Below are positions 6,417 to 8,584 of a stretch of 8,584 nucleotides of DNA, piece by piece (position 1 is the first letter of the stretch; every line of letters begins with the position of its first letter). Source of the stretch: an uncultured delta proteobacterium (lineage in GTDB: Bacteria; RBG-13-61-14; DRUE01); contig CAIYYW010000090.1 of the NCBI GenBank assembly GCA_903930515.1, forward strand, positions 1-8,584, read 5' to 3'. The translations under genes were made by a program, and so were the position numbers. The notes beneath the pieces were generated by a model that saw only the letters and a program-made list of their open reading frames with translations, was not told where the DNA came from and did no database searches.

Positions 6417-7847
6417 TTATTTTGGGAACTGCCGGAGTTTGGCCAGTGCCGGCACGATCCGCTCCGGGGTGAGGAAACAGGGCAGGCCCAGGTCCTGAAC
6501 CAAGGCCACGGCGCTGTCCTCCCGGCCGCTGAACGAGCTGGTCACGATCGGCATTCCCAATTGTTCCGGGAGCGCGGCCAATTTTTTAAAAATGGCGTCC
6601 ATCCATTTCCCCATCTCCTCCAGCGGGAACTTGAACGCTCCCTTTCCCTGCTCGCTCAGTTCCGCGTACCAGGATCCGCCTCCCACTCCGTGGATCGCCA
6701 ATCCGTCCACTTCCCCGGACTCCAGGATCATTTTCGGCAGTTTATAAAAAGGCACTTCCAGGTCAACGGAAAAAGTCACATCCACCGGGTTCTTCGCCGA
6801 GCCGGTCTCGGGAAGAAGCTCCTTGATCTTGCGCTGAAGCTCCGGCGAAAACACCGGCACCTCAAACCCCTCCCGCTCGCAGGCGTCGGCCAGGCTGGTG
6901 GCCGGGCCTCCGGCATTGGTGCAAATGGCGATCCGGTTCCCTTTCAGCCGGGGCTGGCGCGCCAAAGTGAAGGCCCATTCATAGAGCGACTGGATATCAG
7001 GCGCGCGGATGATCCCGGCCTGCCGGAACATCCCGTCATAAATTTTGTCCGCTCCGGACATTGCCCCGGTATGGCTCCCGCCCGAACGCGCGCCCGCAAC
7101 CGTTCCCCCCACATAAATCGCCACCACCGGCTTGGCCGCGCTCGCCCTTTTCGCCGCGGCCAGAAATTCGCGCGGCCTCCTGATCCCTTCAAGGTAAAGC
7201 GCGATCACCTTGACCTTCTCGTCATCCGTGAAATACTCGATCGTGTCCACGATATCTATGCTCGCCTCGTTCCCCAAGCTCACCGCCTTGGCGTAGCTGA
7301 TCCCGAACTTTTCCAGGTAAACCAAGGTCTGCGTCACATAGGTTCCGCTGTGGGACGCCAGCCCGATCGCGCCCGGCTTCTGCCGATAGGGATACATCGT
7401 GGTATTGATCGGGTACCAGGAGTTGATGATCCCGATGCAGTTCGGGCCGATGAACCGGATCCCGTATTTTTGCGCAGCCTTGACCAGCTTCTGCTCCAAA
7501 GCAAGCCCCGCTTCCCCGGTTTCCTTGAACCCGCCGGAAATCACGATCGCCCGCTTCACCCCGGCTTTTCCCAAATCCTCAATGACCTTGACCGCGGATT
7601 CCGCGTTGATCGTGATCAAGGCCAAATCCACAACCTCCGGAAGATCCGAAACGCTCCGGTATGCCTTCAACCCCTGCACCGTTTCCAGCTTGGGGTGGAT
7701 CGGATATATCCGGCCGGGATAGCCGATCCCCTTGATGTTCATCAACTGGTAGGTGCCCATGGTGGTCAGATTCTCGTTCGCGCCGAATACCGCGATGCTT
7801 TTCGGATGAAAAATTTGTTCCAACGGACTCTGGTTCCCAATTTCCAT
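6417..7847 (-). CDS. NDP-forming acyl-CoA synthetase, alpha subunit (ADP-forming acetate-CoA ligase type)
   Basis: The alpha subunit binds CoA and carries the phosphohistidine in the reaction acyl-CoA + ADP + Pi = acid + ATP + CoA; ATP-grasp domains, in a beta subunit or fused in larger enzymes, handle the nucleotide. I choose ATG 7847 (476 residues), with AAGGA seven bases upstream; a TTG at 7868 is weaker. Domains: CoA-binding Rossmann fold (FHPKSIAVFGAN at 13-24 to FIGPNCIGI near 132-140), a succinyl-CoA-ligase-like domain (GAIGLASHSGTYVTQ at 159-173; GGSHTGAMSG with likely catalytic His259), and a third CoA-ligase domain (TNAGGPATSLADACEREG, NPVDVTF, ending LTPERIVPALAKL). The length fits a stand-alone alpha subunit. 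No beta subunit or ATP-grasp gene is in the window. It lies 42 bases after bioD in the same direction, probably co-transcribed. The acyl substrate is not determined. Confidence 0.88.
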   Translation of the reverse strand: MEIGNQSPLEQIFHPKSIAVFGANENLTTMGTYQLMNIKGIGYPGRIYPIHPKLETVQGLKAYRSVSDLPEVVDLALITINAESAVKVIEDLGKAGVKRAIVISGGFKETGEAGLALEQKLVKAAQKYGIRFIGPNCIGIINSWYPINTTMYPYRQKPGAIGLASHSGTYVTQTLVYLEKFGISYAKAVSLGNEASIDIVDTIEYFTDDEKVKVIALYLEGIRRPREFLAAAKRASAAKPVVAIYVGGTVAGARSGGSHTGAMSGADKIYDGMFRQAGIIRAPDIQSLYEWAFTLARQPRLKGNRIAICTNAGGPATSLADACEREGFEVPVFSPELQRKIKELLPETGSAKNPVDVTFSVDLEVPFYKLPKMILESGEVDGLAIHGVGGGSWYAELSEQGKGAFKFPLEEMGKWMDAIFKKLAALPEQLGMPIVTSSFSGREDSAVALVQDLGLPCFLTPERIVPALAKLRQFPK

Positions 7848-7854
7848 TTCAACT

Positions 7855-7859
7855 TCCTT
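7855..7859 (-). promoter_or_regulatory. Ribosome binding site deciding the acyl-CoA synthetase start
   Basis: AAGGA lies seven bases before ATG 7847. The longer in-frame alternative, TTG at 7868, has no such site at a workable distance, and the CoA-binding domain begins only about a dozen residues after the ATG. Confidence 0.65.
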
Positions 7860-7889
7860 CCCGTTCAATAAAACTTGCGAAAATCATCC

Positions 7890-8584
7890 TTAAAAGTAAT
7901 TCAAAACCGTCTTTCTGCCAAATTCCCGCACTACCGGCTCTATCTCCGCCGCCAGTTCCCCGCAAATTTCAGCCATAACCTCGGTCCGATCCTTCTCCTC
8001 CAGGTACCCGATCCGGCAAAGAACTTTCACCTTCCCGAACCGCTCAATCAGTTCCGGATTCAAAATCTCTTCGGAAACCCCGCCCCGCCGAGTCTGGTTG
8101 AGAACAATCCCCAACAATTCCAATCCCCGCGACCGGAGCGACTCAATGGTCAGGAGCGTCTGATTGATCGCGCCCAATTTATTTTCGGCCACGACCAATA
8201 CCGGCAGATGCATCGGCTTGATCAGATCCGCGAACAAAAAATTCTCGTTCACCGGAACCAGCGCCCCGCCCGCGCCCTCCACGATCATCAGCTCAAATTC
8301 CCCGGCCAGCTCGTCAAAGACCTGGTACAGCTTCTCAAACAAAACCTCCCGGCCTTCGGCCCTGGATGCGGCCAAGGGCGCGGCCGGAAGCGCAAACCGG
8401 TAAGGCACAACCTGCTCCATCGGGATTTTTGCCCCGCTCGCCTGCAACAGCCTAAGCCCGTCCGCCGCGATCAGCTCTCCCTGCTCTTCCCTGCATCCGG
8501 TCTCAACCGGCTTGAACACCCCGACCTTGATCCCTTTTTTAAAAAACGCTTTGGCCAGGCCGCAGGCGAGCTCGGTCTTGCCCA
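7890..8584 (-). CDS. bioD: Dethiobiotin synthetase BioD, N-terminus cut by the window edge
   Basis: BioD closes the ureido ring of dethiobiotin from diaminopelargonic acid, CO2 and ATP, the penultimate step of biotin synthesis in the cytoplasm. The reading frame is open to the window edge. About 230 codons are visible, so only the first dozen or so residues are missing. The internal GTG at 8519 is not the start, because conserved sequence precedes it: GKTELACGLAKAF, the end of the Walker A P-loop. KPVETG follows, carrying the lysine that contacts substrate in known BioD. VEGAGGALVPVNE holds the conserved EGAGG loop, then comes LPVLVVAENKLGAINQTLLT, and GIVLNQ supplies the asparagine of the nucleotide-binding side. 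No other biotin gene is in view; any bioA, bioF or bioB would lie beyond the right edge. The acyl-CoA synthetase gene follows 42 bases downstream with no terminator between. Confidence 0.93.
   Translation of the reverse strand, partial: GKTELACGLAKAFFKKGIKVGVFKPVETGCREEQGELIAADGLRLLQASGAKIPMEQVVPYRFALPAAPLAASRAEGREVLFEKLYQVFDELAGEFELMIVEGAGGALVPVNENFLFADLIKPMHLPVLVVAENKLGAINQTLLTIESLRSRGLELLGIVLNQTRRGGVSEEILNPELIERFGKVKVLCRIGYLEEKDRTEVMAEICGELAAEIEPVVREFGRKTVLNYF

Noticed and set aside
6561-7871. Plus-strand open frame of 436 codons opposite the acyl-CoA synthetase gene
   Set aside because: It is antisense to a clear domain-complete gene, low in complexity, and has no family motifs. It is explained by codon bias.
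1-8584. CRISPR arrays, tRNA or rRNA genes, riboswitches, and phage or defence modules
   Set aside because: No regularly spaced repeats, no tRNA-like cloverleaf and no conserved RNA motif were seen by eye, and there is almost no non-coding space. The visible genes are metabolic and envelope-related.

Overview
The window carries six protein genes and one decayed transposase fragment, and almost every base is coding. It is moderately GC-rich. It has no RNA gene, no CRISPR array and no intact mobile element. The gene content suggests a Gram-negative-type bacterium: two proteins have Sec signal peptides, there is a large GT-C type membrane glycosyltransferase and a Wzy/WaaL-like polymerase/ligase, and there is a stand-alone alpha subunit of an NDP-forming acyl-CoA synthetase, an enzyme class common in anaerobic and deep-branching bacteria and in archaea. 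I cannot name the phylum. Aminicenantes-like or Desulfobacterota-like lineages are guesses, not results.

Left end (1-105): a minus-strand remnant of an IS3-type transposase (OrfB/DDE subunit). It is disrupted by a 7-bp tandem duplication and runs off the window edge.

Left operon, minus strand, read from 4303 down to 106: a GT-C family membrane glycosyltransferase, a secreted M28 zinc peptidase and a secreted glycerophosphodiester phosphodiesterase. The genes are 14 and 2 bases apart. Each downstream Shine-Dalgarno overlaps or lies inside the end of the upstream gene, so translation is probably coupled. A near-consensus sigma-70-type promoter ends so close to the first ATG that the predicted transcript is leaderless. 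The three products all act at or outside the membrane, which suggests an envelope or extracellular glycan, peptide and phospholipid-derivative role, but no direct functional link is shown.

Centre, plus strand (4434-6413): an O-antigen ligase/polymerase-like membrane protein with a C-terminal TPR region, transcribed divergently from the left operon across about 130 bp. With the GT-C enzyme it suggests surface polysaccharide or glycoprotein assembly.

Right unit, minus strand (8584 down to 6417): bioD (dethiobiotin synthetase, its first residues lost at the window edge), then an NDP-forming acyl-CoA synthetase alpha subunit. The latter meets the polymerase/ligase gene tail to tail with only 3 bases between the stops. 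Pairing biotin synthesis with an acyl-CoA ligase subunit is the most interesting functional association here. The unproven idea is that it handles a biotin precursor such as pimelate.
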